Source: Orientallactaga sibirica (Eukaryota; Chordata; Mammalia; Rodentia; Dipodidae). Taken from it: a DNA stretch of 64,000 bases. Below are positions 10,990 to 20,769 of the stretch, one piece after another. Numbering within the stretch: position 1 is the first letter of the stretch; each line of letters begins with the position of its first letter. Both the position numbers and the translations under genes were made by a program. Location: positions 372,001 to 436,000 of the forward strand of contig JAEOAD010002856.1 of NCBI GenBank assembly GCA_036365145.1. Reading direction: 5' to 3'. The notes beneath the pieces were generated by a model. The model was not told the DNA's origin and made no database searches. It was given only the letters and a program-made list of their open reading frames with translations.

Positions 10990-11553
10990 TGAAAGACCCA
11001 GGCCAGAGTAGCACCATGACAGGCCTCAGTCACTCTGTAGGCCACAGGGGCGAGTTCCTGGAATCAAGGGAAGAACAAGCCGTACCGGGAAAAACCATAA
11101 ACTTGCTGTGTGAGCATGACTCAACATTCTTGCGGTCCTAGGCTGGATAGCCCAATAAGATCCACCATCTCAGAGTTTTGTAAATGTCAACCAATCAAAT
11201 GAATGTAACCGTGTGAGCCAACCTGTTCAAATGTAACCGCCGTTTGCTAAGCCAATTAAGTTTGAAAATTCCCCTAGACCTAGCCCGCCAAAATCCTAAG
11301 ACCAATCAAGAACCCCCAAGTACAGTTAATGTTCAAATTAGCCAATAATGTGGTTGCGTGGGTGATAGTCCTTTCCCCCTTGCTCAAACCTCAATAAAAA
11401 GCCCGCCATTCTGATTTTCTGGGCTCTTGCTAGTATCCACTGCGTTGGTGAAGGCAAGAGACCGAGCTTAAGCCTGAGTAAAAGCTCTTTGAGTTTGCAT
11501 ACGTGTTTGGTCTTCCTTGGTGGTCACTGGGGCGCCATGAACTGGGCATAACA
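10990..11553 (+). repeat. ERV1 3' LTR
   Basis: 564 bp, TG...CA, collinear with 3156-3719. Differences are scattered; the densest is gcactcc versus gtgagcc near the middle. It is followed by the gtat target duplication (11554-11557). Confidence 0.95.
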
Positions 11554-11557
11554 GTAT

Positions 11558-11612
11558 CAGCCTTTTTCTCTCTCTGTGACAAATAAACAAAATAAAATAA
11601 ATAATGTTTAAT
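11558..11612 (+). mobile_element. 3' tail of the SINE split by ERV1
   Basis: cagcctttttctctctctg followed by an A-rich (aaataaacaaaataaa) tail, the normal end of the SINE that starts at 2993. Confidence 0.85.
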
Positions 11613-11954
11613 GTAGTTGGGTGAAAATACTTGCCATTTTCAATAGTTAGCTAATCTGTCAGGATTTTGCATCTTACAACACAATGTAGTCTTGTTGAAT
11701 GACTCAGCTCCTATGGATATAATATGATTTACTTTTCATATTCTCTTAGCCAGCTTGTCAAACCCTTTTAATATTTAGTACTTTCATATTTTTGACATGA
11801 TGGTATGAGTGTTGTGCAAGTGTTATGCATTTTCTAAGTTTTTTTGACTATCACAGTGATTTAGAGATCATCTAACCTATAAAAATAATTACTAGAAAGA
11901 TTGGTTTGTGACTTTAATGGTTTGTGACTATTTTTTAATTTGTTAATTTAATTT
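11613..11954. other. AT-rich unique sequence
   Basis: No recognised gene, RNA or repeat. Confidence 0.5.
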
Positions 11955-12086
11955 TTTTTTTTTTTGTTTTTCTGGTCTCACTCTGGTCCAGGTGACCTGG
12001 AGAATCAGTCTCAGGGTGGCCTGGAATTCTTTGTGGCAAACACCTCCTAGTGCTGGGATTAAGGTGTGTGCCATCTCTCCCAGCTT
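11955..12086 (-). mobile_element. B1 SINE
   Basis: Reverse-complement B1: T-run, then tctggtctcactctggtcc and the characteristic gctgggattaaggtgtgtgcc. Confidence 0.85.
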
Positions 12087-12189
12087 AGCTAAATTAATTT
12101 TTAATGAGTCTGCACAATAATGCTCTTCCTTCCTGTACCTTCAAGTACACATATTGGTACTTGGAGCATATTGAGCCTCTATTATTCTT

Positions 12190-12418
12190 TTTTTCATTTT
12201 ATTTATTTATTTGACAGACAGAAGGACAGAGAGAGAGAGAGAGAGAGAGAGCAGAGAGAGAGAGAAATGGGTACACCAGGGCCTCCAGCCACCACCAAAG
12301 GTCTGCAGATGCATGTTTCTCCTTGTGCATCTGGCTCTATGTGGGTACTAGGGAATTGGACCTGGGTCCTTAGGCTTTGCAGGCAAGCACCTTAGCCATA
12401 AAGCCATCTTTCCTGTCC
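12190..12418 (-). mobile_element. B2-superfamily (Dip-like) SINE
   Basis: Tail (tttatttattt and GA repeats), then the body tgggtacaccagggcctcca, ending with the reversed tRNA-like head (cttagccataaagccatctt). Confidence 0.9.
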
Positions 12419-12620
12419 TATTATCCTTTGTTTGCCTCACTATTGTTACCTCCCTTCCTTTTCATTCTTAATCCCTTTTGCATTTTCATAAATATAGTTT
12501 TGAATCCAGACTTTGTGAGTGGGAGAAACCATTTATGTATTTATTTATTTTGGTCTGGCTTCTGTCATTTAAAGTGTTCTGCAGTTGCACATGTTTTCTA
12601 GCATATGACAGCATTTCATT

Positions 12621-12803
12621 TATTTTTTTTTTTTTGTGTTTTGTGTGTGTGTGTGTTGTTGAAGTAGAGTCTCATTCTAGCCCAGGCTGACCTGGAATTC
12701 ACTATGTAGTCTCAGGCTGTCTTTGAATTCATGGCCACAATCCTTTTACCTCTGCTTTCCACGTGCTGGGATTCAAGGTGTGTGCCTCCATGACCAGCCC
12801 ACA
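12621..12803 (-). mobile_element. B1 SINE
   Basis: T-run and (GT)n, then aggctgacctggaattcac and gctgggattcaaggtgtgtg. Confidence 0.88.
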
Positions 12804-13151
12804 ATTTCATTCTTCTTGATGGTTGAATAATAGACTATTGTGGATACATGGAAGATTTTCTTTATCGGCTCACATGTTGATAGGCATCTAGGGTGACTCT
12901 ATAGGTTCACTGTGGTACATTGTACCACAGTGCACATGCATGTGTAGATACATATCAATGTGGTGTGTTTATTTAAATCCTAATGTCAACTATTACACAT
13001 TTTTTCCATTACAAAATTGAGTTTTTTGCCTGATGAAGTGGGTGTGCTTCATGCCTGGGTTCTCCAGGGTGGATGCAGTGATGCAAGGGTGGAACTAAGT
13101 CCTTGCGTTTTGACAGTGGCTAGTGTTCACTTCTCAAAACAAAAGCAACAA
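12804..13151. other. No recognised feature
   Basis: Diverged sequence. The reversed-L1-like phrase 'gttgaataatagactattgtgg' near 12825 hints at an old L1 relic, but nothing firm is seen. Confidence 0.4.
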
Positions 13152-13340
13152 GGGGCTGAAGAGATGGCTCAGCAGTTAAGGATCTTGCCTACAAAGGCTA
13201 ATGACTTGGGTTAAAATCCCTAGTACCCAGGTAAAGCCAGATTCAGAAAGTGGCTAGGGGACCTGGTGTGCCCATTCTCATTCATATTCCACCCCGTCTT
13301 ACTCTCCCCTCTCTCTTTCTCTCCTCCTGATGATAATCTA
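13152..13340 (+). mobile_element. B2-superfamily (Dip-like) SINE
   Basis: Head ggggctgaagagatggctca, body, and ct-rich tail to about 13340. It faces the minus-strand copy at 13365-13597. Confidence 0.88.
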
Positions 13341-13364
13341 TAAAAATATATATATTTATATATT

Positions 13365-13597
13365 TTATATATATTTATTTATTTATTTATTTATTTATTT
13401 ATTTTTTATTTTGAGAGAGAGACACAGAGGCAGAGAGAGAAAGAGAGAATGGGAGGTCCTCCAGCCACTGCAAATGAACTCCAGACATATGCACCCCCTT
13501 GTGCATCTGGCTTATGTGTGTCCTGGGGAATTGAACCGGAGTCCTTAGGCTTCTCAAGCAAACACCTTAACTGTTTAGCCATTTCCCCAGCCCCAAA
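13365..13597 (-). mobile_element. B2-superfamily (Dip-like) SINE
   Basis: (TATT)n tail at 13370-13405, GA repeats, body tgggaggtcctccagccact, head reversed at 13560-13597. Confidence 0.9.
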
Positions 13598-13783
13598 TAA
13601 ATAAAATATTTTTAAAAGCCAAATGATGAGACATGGTCCTTTGATCTCATGATTTCTACCTAGGATCCTTTGAGGCTCAAACATCTCAGATTTCTAAAAT
13701 GATAAAATTTTAGTGGATATGGAAGAAAATGATCAATTGAAAAATGTCCTGTCACATTGTACACATTGAAAGAGTTCTATTAG

Positions 13784-13999
13784 GGCTGGAGAGGTGTCTT
13801 AGCAGTTAAGACACTTGCCTATGAAGCCTAAGGACCCAGGTTTGATTCCCAGGACCCACATAAACCAGATGAACAAGGTTATGCATGTGTCTGGAGTTCA
13901 TTTGCAGTGGCTGGAGGCCCTGGCATGCCCATTCTCTGTTTATCTACCTCCTTATCTCAAATAAATTTAATCAAAGAAAATTAAAGAAAAACAAAAATG
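13784..13999 (+). mobile_element. B2-superfamily (Dip-like) SINE with TSD
   Basis: Head ggctggagaggtgtcttagc. Flanked by gaaagagttctattag (13768-13783) and gaaagagttctgttag (14000-14015), a 16-bp duplication with one mismatch. Confidence 0.92.
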
Positions 14000-14015
14000 G
14001 AAAGAGTTCTGTTAG

Positions 14016-14307
14016 TGAACATGTGGATGCTGGTGTGTTTCAGAGGAATACTCATGACAGTAACCTGTGTGATTCACTTGAGTGTGTGAAAGAAAATTGG
14101 AGAAATATCTGTCCCGTGTCTGTGTTTTCTTTCATGATAGTAACTGAAATCTCCTTGATTCAATTCTTTTTTTAAGAAAAAAATTTATTATATACTAATT
14201 AATTATTTATTATTTAATATTTTTGGCTTACATTGGTACTGGGAAATCAATTCTGGGTCCAGATTAGTAGAACCTAAGCCATCTGTCCCTCTTGCCCCTA
14301 TTTTTTG
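14016..14307. other. No recognised feature
   Basis: Unique-looking AT-rich sequence. Confidence 0.5.
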
Positions 14308-14390
14308 ATTTTTTTTTTTCTTTCTGGAAGCAGAAAGACAATATCTCAGGGTGGCCTTGAACTCACAGCCATGATCCTCCTGGAGACAAT
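14308..14390 (-). mobile_element. B1 fragment
   Basis: T-run, then atctcagggtggccttgaac and catgatcctcctgg, the centre of a reversed B1; the rest is lost. Confidence 0.7.
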
Positions 14391-14790
14391 CACTTTGAAA
14401 ATGAAAAATTTTTTAAATTTATGATATACAGTTTACATTTTCTTGGGAAAATTATTTAATAGTTGAAAGGGGATGGTTAGTCTCTGTTAGTGAGAGATAA
14501 ATGAGTCACCATGTAACTGAAATGGTTTTAGTGGCTCCCTCCACTGATTATGGGTTCTGAGCCCCAAAGGTCACGTGCTAATGGTCTTTGGACCACTTGG
14601 ACCTGCAACAGTTGGTGAGGTCCTGTGTTGTTGAAGTTCTGTGTATAGAGCTCCCCTAATGGAGTTAGTAGCTTTATTAAAGAGGAAGAGAGACCTGATG
14701 ACGTGATGTGACACCCTCTGCCATATCAGGTTATAACAATGTTCTTGCACTGCCTACCTCCAGAACCAGGATCCAAATATCTTTCCCCTT
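14391..14790. other. No recognised feature
   Basis: Diverged sequence before a compound microsatellite. No coding signal. Confidence 0.45.
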
Positions 14791-14962
14791 CCCTTCCCTT
14801 CCTTTCCCTTTTTTCCTTTCCCATTCCATTCCATTCCATTCCATTCCATTCCATTCCATTCCATTCCATTCCATTCCATTCCATTCCCTTTCCATTTCCT
14901 TCCTTCCTTCCTTCCTTCCTTCCTTCCTTCCTTCCTTCCTTCCTTCCTTCCTTCCTTCCTTC
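14791..14962. repeat. Compound (CCATT)n and (CTTC)n microsatellite
   Basis: A run of about 13 CCATT pentamers (14822-14887) is followed by about 15 CTTC tetramers (14900-14962). It abuts the tail of the minus-strand SINE that follows, so it probably grew from the SINE's pyrimidine/A tail. Confidence 0.93.
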
Positions 14963-15152
14963 ATGAGGGGGAGAGAGAGAGAGACAGACAGACAGACAAT
15001 GGGCATGCCAGGGCCTCCAGCCACTGCAAACAAACTCCAGATGCATGTGCCACCTTGTGTGCCTCTGGCATGATATGGGTGCTGGGGAAATGAACCTGGG
15101 TCTTTAGGCATCACAGACAAATGCATTAACTACTAAGCCATCTCTGCAGCTC
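14963..15152 (-). mobile_element. B2-superfamily (Dip-like) SINE
   Basis: Body tgggcatgccagggcctcca and reversed head (actactaagccatctctgca). Confidence 0.9.
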
Positions 15153-15415
15153 ACATTTCTTTTCTTTTTCTTTTCTTTTTTTGTAATTAAGACAAGGAGT
15201 TTTCTTAATAGTGACAGACACTGGACCCTGGTCACATGTGATTGAACTACACCAAATTACCATCAAAATGATTCACACGGGACACACATCATTCCAGAAT
15301 GCATATAGGATTTCAAGGGAACAAAATAACAGTCTATAAGGCAATACTTTCCATGAAATATTCATGATAAAAAATATTCACAACCATTCTTTTCTTTAAA
15401 AACCATTTATTTTAG

Positions 15416-15685
15416 GGCTGGAGAGATTGCTTAGCGGTTAAGGCGCCTGCCTGCTAAGCCTAAGAACTCTGGTTCCAATCTCCTGTGGTTCCAATCTCCA
15501 GGTCCCACGTTTAGCCAGATGCAAAGTGATTCAAGGGCGCAATACCGCACTTGCCCACAAGGGGGCGCACACTTCTGGATTTCGTTCACAGCAGCTGAGA
15601 GACTGCTGGCGCGCCCATCTCTGTCTCCCTCTCCCTCTCTGTCTGTCTCTCTTTGTGTCTCTCTCCAAAAATAAATTAAATAATT
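15416..15685 (+). mobile_element. B2-superfamily SINE, second subfamily, with TSD
   Basis: Head ggctggagagattgcttagc, but the body differs (tccaggtcccacgtttagcc, acaagggggcgcacac, ctgagagactgctgg), a separate subfamily. The flanking duplication taaaaaccatttattttag is at 15397-15415 and 15686-15704; the right copy is also the tail of the next SINE, so it inserted into that older one. Confidence 0.93.
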
Positions 15686-15890
15686 TAAAAACCATTTATT
15701 TTAGAGAGAGAAATGCATAGAAAGAGAGAGAGAGAGATGGGCACACCAGGACCTCTAACCTCTGCAAATGAACTTCAGACACTTTCTCCACCTTATTCAT
15801 CTGGATTTACATGAGTCCTGGGTAATCAATACTGGGTCCTTTGGCTCTGCAGGCAAGTGCCTTAATTGTCAAGCCATCTCTCCCAGCCCC
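15686..15890 (-). mobile_element. B2-superfamily (Dip-like) SINE
   Basis: Tail tttattttagagagagaaat, body tgggcacaccaggacctcta, reversed head (gtcaagccatctctcccagc). Confidence 0.9.
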
Positions 15891-16150
15891 ACAGCCATTC
15901 TTAAGATGAATTTGCAAAATCTGTACATATATATAGTTGCATAGTCAAAAAAAATGCTTTCAATTCCCTGAAACTCACTTCGTTTATTATTTCTTTAGAA
16001 GTACATAAAATGTACCAAAATGTGGGACAAGGAAGGTTAAAAGCAGTGAGGAAGGTGTAGGGAGGTGCACAGGTAGGGTCACCTAGCATGCAAAGTACTG
16101 AATGGCATCTCAGCCGCATTGTCAGGCTTTGACATTCAAAGTTGAGACTT

Positions 16151-16400
16151 GGGCTGGAGATATGGCTTAACAGTTAAGGCACTTGCCTCAAAGCCCAAGG
16201 ACCCATGTTTGACTCTCCAGATCCCAAGTAAGCCAGATATACAAAGGTGAGGCAAGCACAAGATCACACATGCCACTAGGTGGCACAAGCATCTGGAGTT
16301 TGCAGTGGCTGAATACCTGGCCCACAAATTCTCCCTCTCTCTCTCTCTGTAAAATATAAAATAAAATAAAATAAAATAAAATATAAAAAAATAAATAATA
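16151..16400 (+). mobile_element. B2-superfamily (Dip-like) SINE
   Basis: Head ggctggagatatggcttaac. The tail is (AAAAT)n at 16355-16390. Flanks aaagttgagact / aaagatgagact form a likely target duplication with one mismatch. Confidence 0.9.
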
Positions 16401-16598
16401 ATAACAAAGATGAGACTCTGTGCAAAGGAATCCAAGCACATGATACACTTGTAATAAGATGAGTTAAGAGAATGTGATGTTCTGCTTTTAGCAATTCCTC
16501 ATACCCCCTTTTTTTATTGCCTGTAATATATTGTAATCTAAAAACTTTCAGGTACCCCAAAACGTTGTATCTCACACATCCACAAAAAATAATAATAA

Positions 16599-16760
16599 TG
16601 CTGGGCATGGTGGCACACACCTTTAATCCCAACACTTGGGAGGCAGAGGTAGGAAGATTATGGTTGTGAGTTTAAGGCCAGCTTGAGACTACATAGTCAA
16701 TTCCAGGTCAGCCTGGGCTACAGTGCGACCCTACCTCGAAAAACAAAACAAAAGAAAACA
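16599..16760 (+). mobile_element. B1 SINE
   Basis: gctgggcatggtggcacaca, through aggcagaggtaggaagatta to ctcgaaaaacaaaacaaaag. A typical full-length B1. Confidence 0.93.
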
Positions 16761-17387
16761 AAAATACTTCACAAATCTGCATTTGTGATGTGTTTGTGTT
16801 CCCCTCATGTGAAAATAAAAAGGTGTCCACCAAAAAGCACAAAAATAATTCTGGAAAAATGCTCTTTCCAAAGGATATTAAAATCTCTAAAAAGCATGTA
16901 TACTTTAATTACATGTTTCGTTTTGAGTATAGTAAGAACCTGGTGAAATTGAATATTTTACCCTAGTGCCTTTTGCAGGAATGGTTTTGTTTAATTATAC
17001 ACATACAAACACAAATATGGTTTCACATGTGTGTGTAGAAGAAAGTATATAATATATGTATGGCAAAAGTTACATATATATTCATATATGTAATACACAT
17101 GAGTATGTATGTAAAATTACATAGATATTCATATATGTGTAATATATATAATGCATAAATATAATATATATAAGTATATTATATATATCAGAAGTTATAT
17201 ATTATGTGTATCTGAAAAGATTCTGGCACATTGTTTATATATATTCTATACAATGATATGTGGTTATAGTTTATACAATACATATAATCACATATATGAT
17301 TATAAGTATATTTTATACAGATGTATTTTATATATAATATATGTTCACATAACACAAATCACAAAAGATTTCTTTAAACATTTGTAT
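16761..17387. repeat. AT-rich, (TATA)n-like low-complexity region
   Basis: 17030-17350 is dominated by imperfect TATAT/ATATGTA runs. 16761-17030 has no recognised feature. Confidence 0.8.
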
Positions 17388-17543
17388 TCATTTACTTATT
17401 TGAGAGAGAGAGGCAGATAGAAATAGAATGGGCACAACAGGGCTTAGAACCTCTGCAAACAAACTCCAGAGTCATGCACCACCTTGTGCATCTGGCTTAC
17501 ATTTGTACTGGGGAATTGAACCTGGTTCTTTAGGCTTTGCATT
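17388..17543 (-). mobile_element. B2-superfamily SINE, partial
   Basis: Tail tttgagagagagaggcagat and body tgggcacaacagggcttaga. It stops at aggctttgcatta and runs into a (GT)n tract (17545-17568), so the head is lost. Confidence 0.85.
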
Positions 17544-17606
17544 ATGTGTGTGTGTGTGTGTGTGTGTATTATTTTATATATGTATTCATTATGTGTGGAT
17601 AACAAG

Positions 17607-17610
17607 ATAT

Positions 17611-17649
<39 letters not shown>

Positions 17650-17850
17650 TTTGAGAGCAACAGATGGAGAGAGAGAGAGGCAGATAGATAGAGATGGGTG
17701 CACCAGGGCCTCCAGGTACTACAAACAAACTCCAGATGCATGTGCCACATTGTGCATCTGGTTTACATGGGACCTGGGAAATCAAGCCTTGAACTGGGGT
17801 CCTCAGGCTTGACAGGCAAGTGCTTAACCACTAAGCCATCTCTCCAGGCC
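17607..17850 (-). mobile_element. B2-superfamily (Dip-like) SINE
   Basis: (TTTA)n tail, body gggtgcaccagggcctccag, reversed head cactaagccatctctccagg. Confidence 0.92.
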
Positions 17851-17944
17851 TGAATAACAAAATTTTCTATATTGATTAGACCTGGTGTATAATCATTATA
17901 TGATCACATATATATATTTATACATTATACCTATGCTCATTTTA

Positions 17945-18012
17945 AAAATATTTTATTCATTTATTTTAAAGAGAGAGAAAAAAGCAGAGAGAGAGAGAGA
18001 GAGAGAATGGGT
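17945..18012 (-). mobile_element. SINE tail fragment
   Basis: ttattttaaagagagagaaa followed by a GA run and 'gaatggg'. Only the tail of a minus-strand B2-superfamily SINE remains. Confidence 0.6.
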
Positions 18013-18359
18013 ATATCCATTTTCATTTCCACATCTGAATGAGGCTACATGCTTTGATATGTTTAACAAATATGAGTCTGTTTTATAATGTGATTTAGCA
18101 GGAGAGTGAAATTGCAGGAGCTCAGCTTCCCATGACAAATTGTCAGCCCGGAAAGGAAGAAATTTTAAAAGGCCATTGTGGCCTCTGCGCCCCCACCCCA
18201 GGTCACCACAGTTTCCAGCTCCAGCCAGGACAAAAGCCTACTTGCTCTCATTTTTCCCCAAATATTCCACCATCTGAAGGTGTGATGTGGGGAGGCTGAG
18301 ACAACAGCGAACATTCTTAATTGCTTTGTATGTTTGCGGAAGGAATAGGTCATGTGTGC

Positions 18360-18543
18360 TTTTTTGTTTGTTTGTTTGTTTTGTTTTGTTTTGGTTTGGT
18401 TTTGCAAGGTAGGGTCTAACTCTGGTCCAGGCTGACCTGGAATTAACTATGTAGTCTCAGGGTGGCCTCGAACTCTCGGCAATCCTCCTACCTCTGCCTC
18501 CCGAGTGCTGGGATTAAAGGCGAGCGCCACCAAACCCGGCTCG
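18360..18543 (-). mobile_element. B1 SINE
   Basis: (TTTG)n, then ggtccaggctgacctggaat and gctgggattaaaggcgagcg. It retains CpGs, so it is one of the younger B1s here. Confidence 0.93.
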
Positions 18544-18613
18544 TGTGTGCTTTTCAATGCAGCGTGGACTGCAACTCAGGTCAAGGCTTGGTTTCCAAGA
18601 AATTGCATAGGTT

Positions 18614-18832
18614 GGGGCTGGAGGGATAACTCAGCAGTTAAGGTGCTTACCTGCAAAGCCCAAGGATCCAGGTTCCATTACCTTGGGCTCACATAAGCCA
18701 GATGTTGCACAAGGTGGCACACATGTCTGGAATTTGTTTGTATAGCTAAAGGTCCTGGCACACTCATATTATCTCTCTCTCTCTATCTCTCTCCATATTT
18801 CTCTATGTCAAATAAATAAATAGAAATAAAAA
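18614..18832 (+). mobile_element. B2-superfamily (Dip-like) SINE
   Basis: ggggctggagggataactca head, CT tail, A-rich end. It is back-to-back with an inverted copy. Confidence 0.9.
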
Positions 18833-19010
18833 AAGTTTTATTTACTTATTTTCAAGTAGAGAGAGAGAATGGGTGCACTATGGCCTCTAGCCACTGCAAA
18901 CAAATTTGCAAGTTTGTGTGTCTGGGTTTTGTGGATCCTGGGGAATCAAACCTGGGTCCTTTGGCTTTGTGGGCAAGTGCCTTAAGCACTAAGACATCTC
19001 TCCAGCCCCA
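18833..19010 (-). mobile_element. B2-superfamily (Dip-like) SINE
   Basis: Tail gttttatttacttattttca, body gaatgggtgcactatggcct, reversed head aagacatctctccagcccc. Confidence 0.9.
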
Positions 19011-19275
19011 ACTTGAAGTAGTTTAGACAAAGTATGGTCTTATCTCAGTCGTGAAGAAGTATGCATTCACGTAACCCACCCATTCAATCCACCAAGATCC
19101 TGATGGTTTGTGCACCAGACTTTGATGTCACTCAATGACACTGCTTGACATTCTGTGCCAATTTTCAAAATATAGGGGCAGAGTTGAGGTTTTCAGCCAA
19201 CTATGTACAAAGAGCATGACAACCACAAAACAGAAAATGTGCACTTGCCTATCTTTGGTAGAAAATGTTTATTGG

Positions 19276-19485
19276 GGATCAATAGATGGCTCAGTTGTTA
19301 AGGCACTTGTCTGGATAGCCTAACAACCCAGGTTCGATTCCCCAGGACCCACATAAAGCCAGATGCACAGGTGACACATGCAGCTGGAGTTCATTTGCGG
19401 TGGCTAGAAGCCCTGGTGTGCTCATATCCTCTCTCTCTCTTTCTCTCTGTCTCCAGTAAATAAAGAAATGTTATAAAAATTTTTA
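19276..19485 (+). mobile_element. B2-superfamily (Dip-like) SINE
   Basis: gggatcaatagatggctcag head and ctcatatcctctctctctc end. Confidence 0.88.
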
Positions 19486-19664
19486 ATTCTCCCTTTTGCT
19501 CCATTTCTCCCTTTCTATGTCCTTCTCCCTCTCTTCTCTCCTCCTCAGTATATAATGTAGAACTCACTTAAGCAAACCTCGAATGCTTTTCCCTCATGCA
19601 TAATATTACTATTTTCTTCCCTCTATGATATACATGAAAAACCATTAAGGAATGCATTGATCAT

Positions 19665-19855
19665 GGGCTGAAGAGATGGCTCAGTGCTTAAGGCACTTGC
19701 TTGCAAAGCCAAAGGACCCAGCGTCAACTCCCCAGAATCCACATAAACCAGATACACAAGGTGGCACGTGTCTGGAATTCAATTGTAGTGGCCAGAAGTT
19801 CTGGTGAGCCAATTTTCTCTCTCTCTCTCTTTTTCTCTCTCTCTCTGCCTAAACA
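19665..19855 (+). mobile_element. B2-superfamily (Dip-like) SINE
   Basis: gggctgaagagatggctcag head; CT-rich end without a clear A-tail. Confidence 0.88.
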
Positions 19856-19860
19856 GTGTT

Positions 19861-20343
19861 GTGCACCTCCCAAGTTCACAGAGAGGCATTAGGCCCCTTT
19901 AAAGCACAGTGGTCCTCTGTGTGTTCTCCAGTCCATCTCACTTTCTCACTCCTGCTTCACCCATGCACTTGTTGGAGCTGTTAGAAGGGTTGTTGGTGTG
20001 ATGGGTGCTCCTTGTAGAAATCCCTTCCCCAGAACACTGTTTCCTAGGCAGAGAGTGGATTTCACTGTATCCTTCACAGGGCAGGTTCTCACAACACACC
20101 ACTGACTCTGCCAGTCCACTTCTGACTCTGAGCAGCTCTGAGCAGATGAGAAGGGTGACTGACTATGAATCTCTATGTGAGCAGTCCAGGCCTCTGCTAC
20201 ACAGTGCTGAAACACTGGCCAGCTACTTCCCACAGTTCTACTTGATCTTTCATCTGCAGTTGCCTGGGGGACTCCCTGGATTATTTAGGACCTCAGTACA
20301 GATAATATCGGATCCTTGGCTTAGGAAAGCCAAAAAAAAAAAA
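19861..20343. other. No recognised feature
   Basis: Unique-looking, moderately GC-rich sequence with overlapping open frames on both strands. There is no motif or codon signal to call a gene. Confidence 0.5.
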
Positions 20344-20485
20344 ATTCACTAGGCAGATGTGGTTACACACTCCTTTATTCCCAGCACTGCAAAAGCAGAG
20401 GCAGGAGGATCACCAAGAGGCCAACCTGAGACTACATAATAAGATCCTGGTCAGTCTGGGCTAAGCAAGTCCCTATTTCAATATA
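20344..20485 (+). mobile_element. Diverged B1-like SINE
   Basis: cactaggcagatgtggttac, cccagcactgcaaaagcaga and cagtctgggctaagcaagtc match the order of B1 with many changes. Confidence 0.7.
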
Positions 20486-20523
20486 CATATATATATCTGA
20501 ACAGTGTGAAGTGAAGGAGTTTT

Positions 20524-20762
20524 TAAAAAAGATATTTATTTTTTTGAGAGAGAGAGAGCCAGAGAGGGAGAGAGAGAGTGGCATGTCAGGACCTTCAGCC
20601 CACTATAAATTAACTCCAAACACATGCACCCTCTTGTGCACATGTGTGACATTGCATGCTTGCATCACTATGCATTTGGCTACCTGGGATCTGGAGATTT
20701 GAACATGGGTTCTTAGGCTTCACAGTCAAGCCCTTTAACCACTAATCCATCTCCCTAGCCCT
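20524..20762 (-). mobile_element. B2-superfamily (Dip-like) SINE
   Basis: Tail aaaaaagatatttatttttt with GA repeats; reversed head aaccactaatccatctccct. Confidence 0.88.
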
Positions 20763-20769
20763 TAAAAAA

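Larger units (their letters stand above)
3156..11553 (+). mobile_element. ERV1: gammaretrovirus-like provirus (8.4 kb)
   Basis: A complete proviral layout: LTR 3156-3719, tRNA-Pro primer site, leader with repeats, gag, in-frame amber codon, pro-pol, env, polypurine tract, LTR 10990-11553. The LTRs differ by about 15 substitutions and 2 single-base indels over 564 bp (counted by eye, about 2.7%). Gag starts MGQ, Gag and Pol are in the same frame separated by TAG, reverse transcriptase has YVDD, and Env has a CWLC motif and a CX6CC transmembrane subunit. All are gammaretroviral traits. The provirus is dead: frameshifts in gag and env, at least six in-frame stops in pro-pol, and an integrase deletion. 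It sits in a SINE and is flanked by gtat duplications. Confidence 0.95.

Noticed and set aside
14708..15126. Overlapping open frames on both strands with FPSIPFHSIPF or GRKEGRKE repeats
   Set aside because: Translations of the CCATT and CTTC arrays and the adjoining SINE.
17030..17350. Possible replication origin or matrix-attachment AT-rich region
   Set aside because: Simple imperfect TA/TG repeat; no additional signal supports a function.
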